Shown here piece after piece: positions 23,301 through 33,939 of a stretch of DNA of 64,000 bases (positions are counted from its first letter, which is position 1; each line of letters starts with the position of its first letter). The position numbers and the translations under genes were made by a program. Under the pieces are notes generated by a model. It made no database searches. It saw only the letters and a list, made by a program, of their open reading frames with translations, and was not told the origin of the DNA. Source of the stretch: Pseudozyma flocculosa PF-1 (taxonomy: Eukaryota > Basidiomycota > Ustilaginomycetes > Ustilaginales > Ustilaginaceae); assembly GCF_000417875.1 (NCBI RefSeq), contig NW_006920877.1:115596-179595 (forward strand), in the 5' to 3' direction.

Positions 23301-24956
23301 ACCCACCCCCGCGATTGAACCCGCTCGCCGCTCGAGATCGCCGCAATCGCCACCGGCACCAGGTGAAAGCGTCGACGCAGCAGGATGAGAGGGAGCTCCT
23401 TGCGAAACAGGGCAACGCCGTCTCTCTCCGCTCGAAAATTGATCTTCCCGCCAGAAACCGCATCGCAGCTCCGACCCAGGACAGGAGGTGAGGGGTCATG
23501 GGAAGGGCCAACTGGTATGCCGACCGGGATACGAATCAACGGCGAGCTGGAATGTCATCGAGCCAGAGACGGCGTCGGCGGTGGCGGACAAGTCCCACCA
23601 ACATCCCGACACATAGGTCCCAGGGGGTTGGTTCGATCAGGGACTTCTGGGCGCGATCCCGATGCATAGCAAACCGGCCCGCAGTGAGGAGATCGGATGC
23701 CCAAGACGAGATTGACTTCTGGACCTCCGCAGCCCTGCACTGTCTCTCTCTGTCTCCTCGCTCGCCCCGGCGTGAAGCTGCGATGCGATCGAGTTCAGGT
23801 ACAAGAACGACGTCGGCGACGACCGGCGAGAATCCAGGCACAACAATAATCAAGCAGCGAGGGGAGAACACACACACACATACGAAGATTCAATAAAGGC
23901 AAGGGGGCGGACCGCGGACCTGGGCACCAGAGCGAGCTGCCATTCCACGCCTCGTGGCAGCGCAGCGGAGCGCCTCGTTCGCCCATTCCCTCGTGGCGGT
24001 GTCCCGCATCGCGGCTGGGGATCCACGGAGGCAAGCCCGCGCCGCGGCACTGGTCCCGATGCTGCGGCGGGCACTTTGCTGCTTGGTCGTACGCAAGCCA
24101 AGGCAGAGGGCTGCGGGCAGCCGGTCGGGACCCAGAGCTGCCAGGGGGCGTTGGAGGCGTAAAGGCGCGGTGGTCGGGTGTGGTTTTGGTACCCTGTACC
24201 TGGCCTAGCCTGCTTGCTTGCTGGGCTGGTGCGAAAATTGCGCGCGGCATGAGGCTCTCAAAACGTGGCTTGCAGACGGGCGGGTAATCAGCCAGCAGAG
24301 CGTGAGAGACGAACGGCGACGGGCGTCTCGTCTGTCATCGAGCAAGGACCACCCTCGTCGTCGTCGTCGTCGTCGTGCGTGTGCCTGGACGGTGGAAGTG
24401 GCCCTCGCCATCGTCGGCGCTCGTCCGCGCGGTCATCTAGCTGGCCTGGCGTGGCCGGTCCATCTCGCCGATCCAGACGATGCCTGCGTGGGCCCGCGCG
24501 GGTGCCATCCCATCGTCGGCCTCCGGATGGCGTCGGTGCGACCGTACGTGTGTCCCTCAGGATCGAGGGTCAGCCTTGACGAGGCCAATGCATCGCTCGC
24601 TGTGGAAAGGAGAAAGCTGTGAGCGGCGGCGATGCGGGCTAACGAGGCGGGCAAGACGAGCGACTTCCTAGCTGCTTGATAGGTCGTCGGTCGGCAAACG
24701 GGAGGCGGGTAGCGGAAGAAGACCCTCTCCACGCTCGCTTTCGCCCTTCGCCCTTTTTGACGGCCATTTCTGTGGTGACAAATTAGAAGAATCCGCCCGC
24801 CCCCCGCTCGCAGCCAACACCCGCCACCACCACCACCACCACCGTGACCGTGTCTTTGCTGGACCTCAAAAGGCGGAGCGTCCACTCTTTCTAGGCCCAC
24901 ATCGGTCGTCTACTGCTCCTCGGCTGACCTCTCGGCGAAGCGCGCACAGATCCAAC

Positions 24957-27302
24957 ATGCTGGCCACCTCCGCGCGTCGTCGCCTCGCCTTGGCGGCCCT
25001 GGCTCGCTCGGGCGGACCAAAATCCCTCGCCTCCTACCTCGAGGCCGCCACCTTGCCCGGCTACGGCATCGCCGCTCTCCCGTCACGATCCTACAGCTCC
25101 AGAAACGGCGATAGCGCTCAGAACAACGCAGAGCAGAGCGGCCGAAACGCCGCCGAGAGCGCAGACAAGCCGCGCATCTTTCCGACGTCTCGGGCGTCCA
25201 TCCGGCCCAACCCGCACGCCGCCCCTCTCTTCGCCAACACCAAGAGGACATCTCGACGCGATGGCAGCGAACGAGGCTCGTCCGCTTCTCCGCAAACGCC
25301 CACTGCCTCTCGATCCAGGGAGCTGCTGACGCTGCGCAACTCGACCACCGACCCGGCCCTCAAGCAGCTTTACACCGAGCTCGGCATCGCAGTCGATCGC
25401 AACAACGTGGCCGGCGCCATCGACATCTGCGCCAGCATCAGCAGCCATGTCGCCGAGAGTCCCTCGTCGTCCTCTGCTCCCGCCCTGCTGCCCGAGGATA
25501 GCCTACGCGGCGTCTACCATCTGCTGCTCCAGTGCTTTGCCCACAACGCCATGCTCGACGAGGCCATGGGCGTCCTGACCGATATGGAACGCTGCGACGT
25601 CTCCCCGAATGTGGAGACGCTCAACCACGTCCTCAGGGCGGCGGTGCTGGTCGGAGACGAGGAGGCCATCGATGCCATGCTCTCGCGGATACGCCAGCTG
25701 CCCAGCATCGCCCGCCCGGTGGCGCCATCTCCAACGCCCGCCGCACGGCGTATCAAAGGCAGCAACACCCTGCAGGCCGCCAAGGACCTCTTTTTCGCCA
25801 GCCCTTCATCCCGAGCGAGCAGCGTCGAGCCTGCTGCCCCTGCGCGAGCGCCGATTTCCCCCCTCGGCGCCGAATTCACGCGCAACTGGACCTCGGCCAC
25901 GTATCAGCACATGATCCTCTCGGCCAAGGCGTCGCACAACGCCGAATTCTGCCTGGCACTGATGGCGGCGTGCCTCCGCGACGGCGTCGCACTCGAGCAC
26001 GAGGCGCTGCGCAACGTCATCGCCGTCTGCCTACACGTGCGCGAGTTCCGGCTGGCCGCCGAGCTGGCCAACGAGGCCGAGCGGGGTGGGCTGCGGGATC
26101 ACAGCGAGGAGGCTTCGTCCTCGGGCACTGTCTCGCGCCGGCTTCCGCCGAGCCTGTGGATGAAGATCCTGCGCGCGTGTGTCGATGGTGGCTACATGCC
26201 CGGGATCGAGCTGGCGTGGCAGAAGGCCGTCGTCGACGGCCTGCTTGTGCCCGAGGAAGGGCTGGTCCTGGGCGCGCTCAATGCGGCGTCGAGGGACGGC
26301 TGCGCGCCGTTCTGCCTCGTCATGCTGCGGCACCTCTTCCCGGGCATCGACGACCTGCTGCGGACCGGCCGCTCGGGCGCCAAAGGCTCTGCCCTGGCCG
26401 CAGGTGGGATCCTGCACGAGTGGCACCTATCGCCGCTGTTTGAGGCCCAGTGCAGGAACCACGAGTACGGCGAGGCGATCAAGACGCTCTCAATCATGAA
26501 GCGGCTGGGCCACCCGATGTCGGAGAGCATGAGCGCCTGGATGTCGGCGGGCTGCTACCAGGACAAGGACATGCTGGACCGCGCGGTCAAAGGGCTGCTT
26601 TCGCTCGGCCGCAACCGCGACTTTGGGGTCAGCACGTTTGCCGTCAACGCCGTCATCGGCGCGGCGGTGTGGAACGGCAACATGGACCTGGCCATGTCGA
26701 TCTACGAAGCCAGCTGGGATCTTTTCGACGCAGACCAGTCGAATCGCGCCGGGGGCGGTGCGGCCGATGTGGTGCCGATGCACAAGAAGGCGCAGGGCAA
26801 GGCGTCGAAGTCGGTCGAGAAGAGGAAGGATCAGCAAGACGCGCTCCAGGCGAAGCAGCCGCAGCGGCCGGAGGTGCAGGACGGCGGGGTCCGTGTGCGA
26901 CCGGATCTGGGCACGTTCCATCACCTCTTCTCTGGGTGCATCGACATCAAGGACCGCGACCTGGGCGGGCGTCTGATTGCGGACCTCAACGCGCTGTCGC
27001 TGCAGCCTACGGTGCTGACGTACGAGCGGCTGGTGCTGCTGTGCCTGACGCAGGACTCGTACGAGGACGCGTTTGGGTTCATGGAGCAGGCCAAGGTGAA
27101 TGGGCTGCGCCCGAGCCGCAAGAGCTACGAGGGCATTCTGCGCAAGTGCTTTAGCGTCAACGACGAGCGGTGGAGGCTGGCGCTCGAGGATATGAAGGAG
27201 GCCAAGATGTACCCGAACCGCAGCCTCTGCCGCCAGCTGGGCATCGAGGAGCAGGTGTGGTGGCCCAAGGGGACGGCTGCCGCGATGCCGCGGCGAGTCT
27301 AG
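24957..27302 (+). CDS. Mitochondrial pentatricopeptide-repeat-like (PPR) protein
   Basis: A single exon of 781 residues. The N-terminus (MLATSARRRLALAALARS) is basic and amphipathic, as in a mitochondrial presequence. Helical hairpins of PPR type can be seen at about residues 182-235 ('DEAMGVLTDMERCDVSPNVE' is a typical PPR segment) and again at about 650-735 near the C-terminus, with less regular helices in between. Fungal PPR proteins bind mitochondrial RNAs and act in transcript processing, stability or translation; the target here cannot be read from sequence. Disordered Ser/Pro-rich and Lys/Gln-rich insertions occur at about 255-300 and 605-640. The start at 24957 is the first ATG of the frame. 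The membership in the PPR family is fairly secure, the exact ortholog is not. Confidence 0.78.
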   Translation: MLATSARRRLALAALARSGGPKSLASYLEAATLPGYGIAALPSRSYSSRNGDSAQNNAEQSGRNAAESADKPRIFPTSRASIRPNPHAAPLFANTKRTSRRDGSERGSSASPQTPTASRSRELLTLRNSTTDPALKQLYTELGIAVDRNNVAGAIDICASISSHVAESPSSSSAPALLPEDSLRGVYHLLLQCFAHNAMLDEAMGVLTDMERCDVSPNVETLNHVLRAAVLVGDEEAIDAMLSRIRQLPSIARPVAPSPTPAARRIKGSNTLQAAKDLFFASPSSRASSVEPAAPARAPISPLGAEFTRNWTSATYQHMILSAKASHNAEFCLALMAACLRDGVALEHEALRNVIAVCLHVREFRLAAELANEAERGGLRDHSEEASSSGTVSRRLPPSLWMKILRACVDGGYMPGIELAWQKAVVDGLLVPEEGLVLGALNAASRDGCAPFCLVMLRHLFPGIDDLLRTGRSGAKGSALAAGGILHEWHLSPLFEAQCRNHEYGEAIKTLSIMKRLGHPMSESMSAWMSAGCYQDKDMLDRAVKGLLSLGRNRDFGVSTFAVNAVIGAAVWNGNMDLAMSIYEASWDLFDADQSNRAGGGAADVVPMHKKAQGKASKSVEKRKDQQDALQAKQPQRPEVQDGGVRVRPDLGTFHHLFSGCIDIKDRDLGGRLIADLNALSLQPTVLTYERLVLLCLTQDSYEDAFGFMEQAKVNGLRPSRKSYEGILRKCFSVNDERWRLALEDMKEAKMYPNRSLCRQLGIEEQVWWPKGTAAAMPRRV

Positions 27303-28014
27303 GCGACGGCGAGTGGATGGGGCGTGGATGGCAATGCGAAAGAGCCTCGATGGGCTCGCCGGCCTCTTACTACTGACGTTGGTCGGACAGAGCGAAGGTG
27401 TGTGTACGCCGTGCCGACTGCCGACTGCGGCTGTCTGTCCGTACGTCTGGCGTCCGTCTCGCCTGGCCGGGGCGCGCCGAGGTGGCCCTCGTCTTGCTGG
27501 CTGCTGCTGCGATGGACAGGCCAGGTCTTTCTCTCTATCTGATCCGAGCGAGGCGCGGCGACCCAAAGAGGCCGACATGGTCCGAGCACGCGGGCCGGAC
27601 GACGCGGCTTCGAGCGCCTCGAAAGTGGAGTAAAGTCGGAAGAGGCAGCGGCCATCGCACCCTCCTCCCTCTTCAGCACCATCACCCCTTCACCGCACTA
27701 CCTCCTATCGCCCACGTATTCCTCGACAATCTCAACCTCTCACTGCCCCCCTTAGCATCGCATTCACTTCACACCAGCCCCGCGGCACACTCACGCTCAG
27801 CTGCGCCTCACCAGCTCGTCGCCGCCGCCGCCGCGCCTCCTTTCGTCTCCGTCTTGGATCCACGACGCCTAGCAGCCATGCCGACCCAGTAGCCATCGTC
27901 GGTTGCTCCCTTATCTCTCCCTCTGCGCACTCGAGGCAGCTGCCGACGTCCTCCCTGGTCGAAGCTCGACCGTCTTGGCAAGGCGTGGCGCCCTGCCTCG
28001 TCGTCGCGCTCACC
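27303..28014. other. Intergenic region upstream of the DUF4112-MFS gene
   Basis: About 700 bp between two genes on the same strand, pyrimidine-rich near the downstream start. Three matches to HGATAR, the site bound by GATA-type iron regulators such as Urbs1 in Ustilago, lie at 27535-27540, 27705-27710 and 27911-27916 (all on the minus strand). This number is close to chance expectation, so the sites are only suggestive. No gene is seen. Confidence 0.45.
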
Positions 28015-31000
28015 ATGTCGTTTGTCAAGGCACCTCTGCGCTACCTCTTCAATAAGTCAGTCGAGGCCGCCTTCAACACTTCGGCATCCTCCCCCGCCTC
28101 TTCCACCGCCGGCCCTTCGGTCGTCGACGCAGACACCCAGTCCGACGATGCCGCCTTCTACCGGCAGCACCAGCCTGGCTTCTCCCAGAATCCCGCATCG
28201 CGCCACGCTCACAACGCCGTAGGCGGCAGGTTCAAGCCCCAGTACACTGCCCCTCTCCACCACCCTCACGACGATGCGGAAGCGCAGAGGCTCTACAACC
28301 ACATACGCACCGTCGCCTGGTATCTCGATGCGTTGCCCCTCCTCGGCAAGGGCCTGCCCTTCAACCTCGGCGTCGATGTGAGTACGGATCCTGCGCCTCG
28401 CCTGGCCCATCACAACGTCAAGCTGACTGCGTCCCACCGCTCTTTCTGATGCTTCAATTCAACCCCTGCAGTCCATCTTGGGCTTCATTCCGGGCCTCGG
28501 AGACTACCTCGGCCTCCTGCTCGGCGTGTACCAGATCTATCTCTGTTCGCTCTTTGGCCTGCCGATCCAGGTGCTGGCCTGGATGGTACTCAACGTCATC
28601 ATCGACTGCTTCCTCGGGCTCATCCCCCTCGTCGGCGACCTCCTCGACGTCGCCTTCAAGGCCAACTTGCGCAACCTCAAGTTCTTCGAGGACCACCTAC
28701 GCCAGACACGTGGCAAGTGCGGCGCCGGCCACTTTTACCTCGAGTTCCCTTCCAACGGATCCTTCATCCCGGCGCGCGACAGGGGCCAGCGGTCTGGAGG
28801 CTGGTTCAGCTGGCTGACTGGCAAAGTGCCCCAAAGGCAGGAAGGCAGCACACAAGCCCGAAGCACAGCCACTGCCGCCTACTCGATGCCGGCCGACACT
28901 TCTTCGGCCTATCGGCGGCGCGCTGGACCATCTCCAGCAGCTGGACAATCGGCTTCATGGAGTGATGGCCCGCCTGCCGTGCCGCTGGCGCTGCCAAGAT
29001 CGCTGGCCACGCAGGTTGACGATGCCCTTGCGGAAGCCCACGCACGGACCGATATCGGGATAGGGGCCGAGCTGAGCCCTACCAACGAGGAGAGCTCCGC
29101 CGAGGCGCAAGCAAAGGACGAAGTCGAAGGCTATTCGATACCGGATGCCCCGGTTGAACAGTCAAACACATCACAGCATGCCACCGAACCGCAAGCACTC
29201 GCCCCTGGCAGGCTCCGCTCCGCCCCCTCCTTCGAGTCGCTCGAGGTCGAAGAACCGCAAGGCGCGAGCAGGAGGCTGCACAGTCCAGGAGCATCGGCTG
29301 TGATGGCGACTTCGCCGGGAGTCGTCTGCCCGACTGCCTCGATCGACGCCGAGTGGTTTGTCAGCACTTCTCCCGAGGAGCGAAAGGGCAGCGCCATGCG
29401 AGAAGGCACGCAGCAGCGACATAGGGACCGCTACGACAGCGTGTCGGACGCCGGATTTCGCAGCGAAGACGACTACCTCGCCGGCACCAGCCCCGAGTCG
29501 GTCGCGGTGCATCGACGCGGCCACGACCCCTTTCTCGACCTCGGTGTGGGGTCGGCCCGCTCTTCGCTGTCGCAAAGCCGCCGAGCAGGATCCCGGAGTG
29601 ATGCCACCCAGGCTTCGGGCCTGAGGGCCGCCAGCAGCTCGAAGAAGCAGTGTCCGTCTGCGCCGGACCTCTCGGACGACTTCAAGTCCGGCGGCAAAGC
29701 CCCGCAGCGCTCCTCGAGCCAGCAAGGACGCCGCAACGTCTCGTGGCACGAAAGCCTATCGCGTCCACGCAGCAAGCAGCAGCATCACAACCCCTTCTTC
29801 GAGCAGGACGAGGAGCAAGGCGACGCAGACACAGTGACGGCGCGAAGCAGCAGCGGCCTGGCGTCGCGGCGCGATCGGCGGGCGGCCGAGACGCGGGCGC
29901 AGTGGCGGCGGCGGCGGACGATGTACTTTGTCGTCTACTCGGCCATCTTCTGCGTCGCCTACATCACCTCGCTAGACGCCAACACGGGCTACCTCTACCT
30001 CAACTTCGCCTGCAGCGAGTACGGAGCGCTGGCGTCGTTCAGCACGGTGGCTATCGTGCAGCAAATGATCTTCGCGGTGGCCAAGCCGCCGATTGCCAAG
30101 CTGTCGGACGTCTTTGGCCGCGCCGAGGCCTACGTCCTCTCGCTGGTGCTCTACGTGTCGGGCTACGCCATCGTGGCATCGACGCGCAGCCTGCGCTCCC
30201 TCATCGGCGGCATCTGCCTGCAGTCGGCGGGCAACACGGGTGTCCAGGTGCTGCAGAGCATCATCATCGCCGACACCACCACCGCCAAGTGGCGCGGCCT
30301 GGTCATCGGCATCGTCAACCTGCCCTACCTGATCAACTTTGCCGTGGCCGGACCCCTGGTCGACGCGGTGATGCGCAACGGCAGCTGGAGGCTGGGCTAC
30401 GCAATGTGGACGGTGCTGGTGCCGCTGGCTGCTACGCCGCTCCTCGTCACGCTGGCCGTCGGGCAGCGGCGAGCACGGCGGGCAGGCCTGGCCACGCGAA
30501 ACCCGCTGACGGGCAAGGGGTGGACCGAGGCGGCGCGCGAGCTGGCGCGCGAGCTCGACGCCGTCGGCCTGCTCCTCTTCACGGGCGGCTGGATGCTGAT
30601 CCTGCTGCCACTCACCCTGGCGGGGCATGGCGAACGGTCCGAGGGCGTGCCGCCGGTGCTCCTCTTTGTCGTCGGTGCGGCGCTGCTGGCGGGCTTCTGC
30701 TGGTGGGAAACCAAGGCGACGGCGCCCATCCTGCCGTACCAGTTTCTCGCCAACCGCGCCGTCATCTGCGTCTGTGTCGTTGGCATCCTCGACTTTGCCT
30801 CGTTCTACATTTCCTGGACGTTTCTGTCGGCCTTCATCCAGATCCTCAAAGGGTGGGACCAGACGCGGACGGGCTACTTTGCCACGACGCAGAACGTCAC
30901 GTCGACGGTGACGGGCATCGTCGTGGGCTCGCTGATGGCCATGACGCGGCGGTTCAAGACGCTCCTGGTCGGCGGGCTGGTGATCCGGCTGGTGGGGGTG

Positions 31001-31780
31001 TCGATGATGATCCGGTATCGCAACGCCGACGACTCGACGTGGATGCTGGTGCTCTGCCAGCTGCTGCAGGGCATCGGGGGCGGGTCGATCGCCATCACGA
31101 TGCAAGTGGCGGTCCAGGTGACGGTGCGGCATTCGGACGTGGCCATCGTCACGGCCCTCGAGCTGCTCACGACCGAGATCGGGGCGGCCATGGGCAGCGC
31201 GACGGCGGGGTGGATGCTCAAGTCGTACCTTCCCGCCGCGCTCGCTGCGCACCTGCCGGGCATGGAGAGGGAGGAGCTCGACGCCGTGTACGGCTCGCTG
31301 CAGGCGGCGCTCAAGTACCCGATCGGGTCGGCGGAGCGCTCGGGCATCATTGCCGCCTGGGTCCAAGTGATGCGCTACCTCTGCATCACCGCCACCCTCG
31401 CACTGCTGCCCGCCCTCTTTTTCGGCATCGCCATCCCCGACACCCACCTCCCAGACGTCCACGGTGCTGCAGCGGCAGGCTCAGTCGGGGCCACGGGTGC
31501 GGGCGGCGCATCATCGCACAATCACCATTCGGGCGGATCCTACCACGCTCGCACCAAGCGGTCGTCGAGGTCCACGTCGAGGTCGAGATCCAGGTCGAGA
31601 ACGGGTCACGCGCATGCGGCATCGCACTCGGCCTCTGTATCGCCGGCGCTGACGAGGGAGACGAGGTCATCCTGGCTCGACGGCGACGGCGACGGCGACG
31701 GCGTCGATGACGAGCAAAATGTCGACGAGACTAGAGGGACCCGGAAGGAAGCGGACGAACGCAGACCGCTCCTCGCTTAG
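28015..31780 (+). CDS. Fusion of a DUF4112 membrane domain with a siderophore-type MFS transporter
   Basis: Two exons, 28015-28377 and 28472-31780 (GTGAGT...CTGCAG, phase 0), encode 1,223 residues. The intron falls inside the first domain, so exon 1 and exon 2 clearly belong together. Residues about 100-210 match DUF4112, a small helical membrane domain ('LGFIPGLGDYLGLLLGVYQI', then a hydrophobic helix and 'IPLVGDLLDVAFKAN'). A disordered Ser/Arg/Gln-rich linker of nearly 400 residues follows. Residues about 600-1115 form a major facilitator domain of the siderophore-iron transporter (ARN/Mir) group: 'DVFGRAEAYVLSLVLYVSGY', 'ADTTTAKWRGL' and further hydrophobic segments, about 14 helices in all. 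The tail is Ser/Arg- and Asp/Gly-rich. The likely role is uptake of ferric siderophores at the plasma membrane or vesicles; what DUF4112 adds is unknown. The frame is open throughout, but an internal start giving a stand-alone transporter cannot be excluded. Confidence 0.85.
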
Positions 31781-32093
31781 CCGCACTCCTCCGGCACGGG
31801 ACGAGATGGGACGAGGCGGCATACGATTACTCAACGACCGGACATTCACGCAGGCAAGCAGGCACAGCCATACAACGAACGCAAGGAAACCCTTCGAGGG
31901 AACATTAATGCATATCATCATCGATTTCGACGACGACGGCGGCGGCGCGAGCAGATTGAGCATTTGAGATTGAGCACGGCAAGGGAAAGAGGAGCGAGGT
32001 GCAGCTGACATCCAGCAGATTGTCCATGGGAAGAAGGGCTCGGCAGGAAGGTCAAGGAGCGGACGACGACTACTACGACGACGACGCCGTTCT
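31781..32093. other. Convergent 3' spacer
   Basis: 313 bp between the facing stops of the MFS fusion and the nucleoside hydrolase. It contains GAC/CGACGG-type triplets near 31925-31945 and 32066-32085. No gene or terminator structure is evident. Confidence 0.5.
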
Positions 32094-33434
32094 TCAGAGA
32101 CCGAGGCGCTCCAAAAACATGCTGGCGAACCAGTCGACGCCGGGCGTCTCGACGACGACATTGACCAGTCCGACTGGATCCTCGTCGTCGGCCTTGCCGT
32201 TCTGCCGTGCCTTTTTGGCGTCGACGCCGTTGCTGCCCGTGGCCGAGTGCGACGGCTCGTCGACCTTGGCGATGACGCGCTCGGCGTGCGGGTCGTCGAG
32301 GGCCTTGTTGAGGCCGGCGAGGTTGTTGAGCCCCCTCCGGTCCACGACGCACATGCCCCGCGTCACGTCGCCGCTGCACTCGACCCTGAACCTCCTCAGG
32401 CTGTGCTTCCACCCTGCGCCAGCGCCACCAGCTTCCTGCTGCTGCTGCTGCTGCTGCGACGAGGGACCGACGACGGGCACAAAGACGGCGTGGGCGACGG
32501 CGAGCGGGTCGTGGGCCTGGAAGAGGTCGTGCTTGTCGGGGTGGAACTCTTCTGGCGTGGCATAGCCGTTGGTCACCATGCGTGGGTGGGTGAGGAAGGT
32601 CGAGATGTAGCGTTCCAGTACGCTCGGATGCGTCGTGCGTTCCAGCTCGGCCTCGGCCTGCGGATCGACGGAGCAGCCGTGCGGCGCCGTGACGAGGCGG
32701 CTGTAGGGGATGGTGTGGTAGCTGGTGATGTCGAGCGGGATCAGGTCGATAGGCAGGCGCCGTCCGTTGAGAGCAGGGTCGAGGGGCGCCTCCTCGAACA
32801 GAAACCGGGCCGCCCAGGGGTCGGCAAAGGTGTTGAACTCGGCCACGGCCGACGTGTTGCCGGGCACGTCTAGCGCACAGCCCATGACCGAGATGCCGCC
32901 GACGCGGGCAAAAGTGGCGGGGTCCTGCTGGCACGCCAGGGCGAGGTTGGTGAGGGGTCCGAGAGCGGCAATGCGGACGGTGCCCTCCGGCTGCTCCCTC
33001 AGCACATCGAGCATGACCTGGCTGGCCGACCTGTCCGTCGGCGCAAACGGCAAGGGCGGCGAAGACGGGGCGGGGAAAGGGTCGTCGGGCAGAGAGTGCA
33101 GGCCGCTCAGTCCGTCGCGCCCGTGGAAGTAGCTGGCAGTGAATCTCTGTCCACCCAGCGGCTGCTCGGCGCCGAGAGCGACGAGGATGGGTTCGGCGTC
33201 GGGGCGGAACGAGACGAAGCGGTCCTTGACCTGCTGGGGCGTCGAGGCGTCCGAGAGGTGCTGCTGCAGCACCGCGCCCGTCCGCAGCACGTTCGAGTAG
33301 GCATAGTCGAGCGTCGTGTTGCCAAAGGTGAGCGTGAGGGCCTTGACCGAGACCTCGGGAGAGGCGAGTGCGAGGAGAATGGCCAGCACGTCGTCGACGC
33401 CCGGGTCCGTGTCGATGATGAGAGGCGTGGGCAT
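32094..33434 (-). CDS. Inosine/uridine-preferring nucleoside hydrolase
   Basis: A single exon of 446 residues. It starts 'MPTPLIIDTDPGVDD': the DTDPGVDD signature at residues 8-15 supplies the Asp ligands for the catalytic calcium in this family. Downstream segments such as 'ALGPLTNLALA' and 'GNTSAVAEFNTFADPWAA' are typical of the fold. The enzyme splits ribonucleosides into ribose and base for purine or pyrimidine salvage and is probably cytosolic, as no signal peptide is seen. It is longer than bacterial members (about 310 residues) because of low-complexity insertions, including a Gln run near residue 330. Substrate preference (uridine, inosine or nicotinamide riboside) cannot be read from sequence. 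Confidence 0.92.
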   Translation of the reverse strand: MPTPLIIDTDPGVDDVLAILLALASPEVSVKALTLTFGNTTLDYAYSNVLRTGAVLQQHLSDASTPQQVKDRFVSFRPDAEPILVALGAEQPLGGQRFTASYFHGRDGLSGLHSLPDDPFPAPSSPPLPFAPTDRSASQVMLDVLREQPEGTVRIAALGPLTNLALACQQDPATFARVGGISVMGCALDVPGNTSAVAEFNTFADPWAARFLFEEAPLDPALNGRRLPIDLIPLDITSYHTIPYSRLVTAPHGCSVDPQAEAELERTTHPSVLERYISTFLTHPRMVTNGYATPEEFHPDKHDLFQAHDPLAVAHAVFVPVVGPSSQQQQQQQEAGGAGAGWKHSLRRFRVECSGDVTRGMCVVDRRGLNNLAGLNKALDDPHAERVIAKVDEPSHSATGSNGVDAKKARQNGKADDEDPVGLVNVVVETPGVDWFASMFLERLGL

Positions 33435-33939
33435 GATGTGTAAGAGAGGCCAGGCAAAGCGCAGCGGTGGGGGTTCTGAGCGGTCCTGAGATTATCGCTC
33501 TAGAGCTTCGAGAGAGCAAGGGGCTGTATGATGTTGGTGGTGGTGGTGATGGTGGGGATGGGGGCCGTGGCCGTGGTGCCGATGTCGAGGATGCCGGTCG
33601 GGGGCGAGGACGAGAAGATCGAGCGCACCGGCCAAGTCCGATGCCAACGGGCTTCCCCCGGCTACCCGCGGCTGCAGCACCGGTCTCCATCCCGGCCATT
33701 TCTTCCAGCCAGACGGCAGCAGGGTCGCCCATCAAAGCCGCGCCTCCCCCTTCCCCGCAGGTCCGATCGCCTTTCGCTCGTGCCCTTCTGCCCCTCTCAC
33801 ACATGCCATCTGCACAGCCAACACGCAATCACACCGATGGAATCGTCTCGAGTCGTCGTTCCTTCCTCGTCTCTACAGAAAGCGTCAGAGCAGAAAAGAG
33901 TCTAGGGGTTTGCAGCGCGGAGTCCGGCATGCACCCTCT
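33435..33939. other. Intergenic region upstream of the nucleoside hydrolase
   Basis: About 500 bp between two minus-strand genes, presumably the promoter of the hydrolase plus the 3' end of the methylcitrate dehydratase transcript. A GGTGGTGGTGATGGTGGGG-like tract lies at about 33536-33560. No gene is seen. Confidence 0.5.

Larger units (their letters stand above)
16086..24956. other. 8.9 kb gene-poor block, no recognisable gene
   Basis: No ORF in this stretch shows a known domain, a convincing exon structure or the codon pattern of the neighbours. From about 16.3 to 18.5 kb the sequence is dominated by short tandem motifs (AGGCAAGGCG, GTGC, CAGGTC/GAGGTC, GGCCA, TTGCG, CTCGAC) and purine- or pyrimidine-rich tracts. 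From about 18.5 to 24.9 kb it is mixed-sequence DNA with stops in all frames. The longest open stretches (20720-21385 +, 21359-21937 -, 22325-23191 -) look like chance. The final few hundred bases, including a CAC tract at about 24825-24843, are presumably the promoter of the PPR-like gene. It could hold a non-coding RNA, a degenerate gene or a lineage-specific gene I cannot see. Confidence 0.55.
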
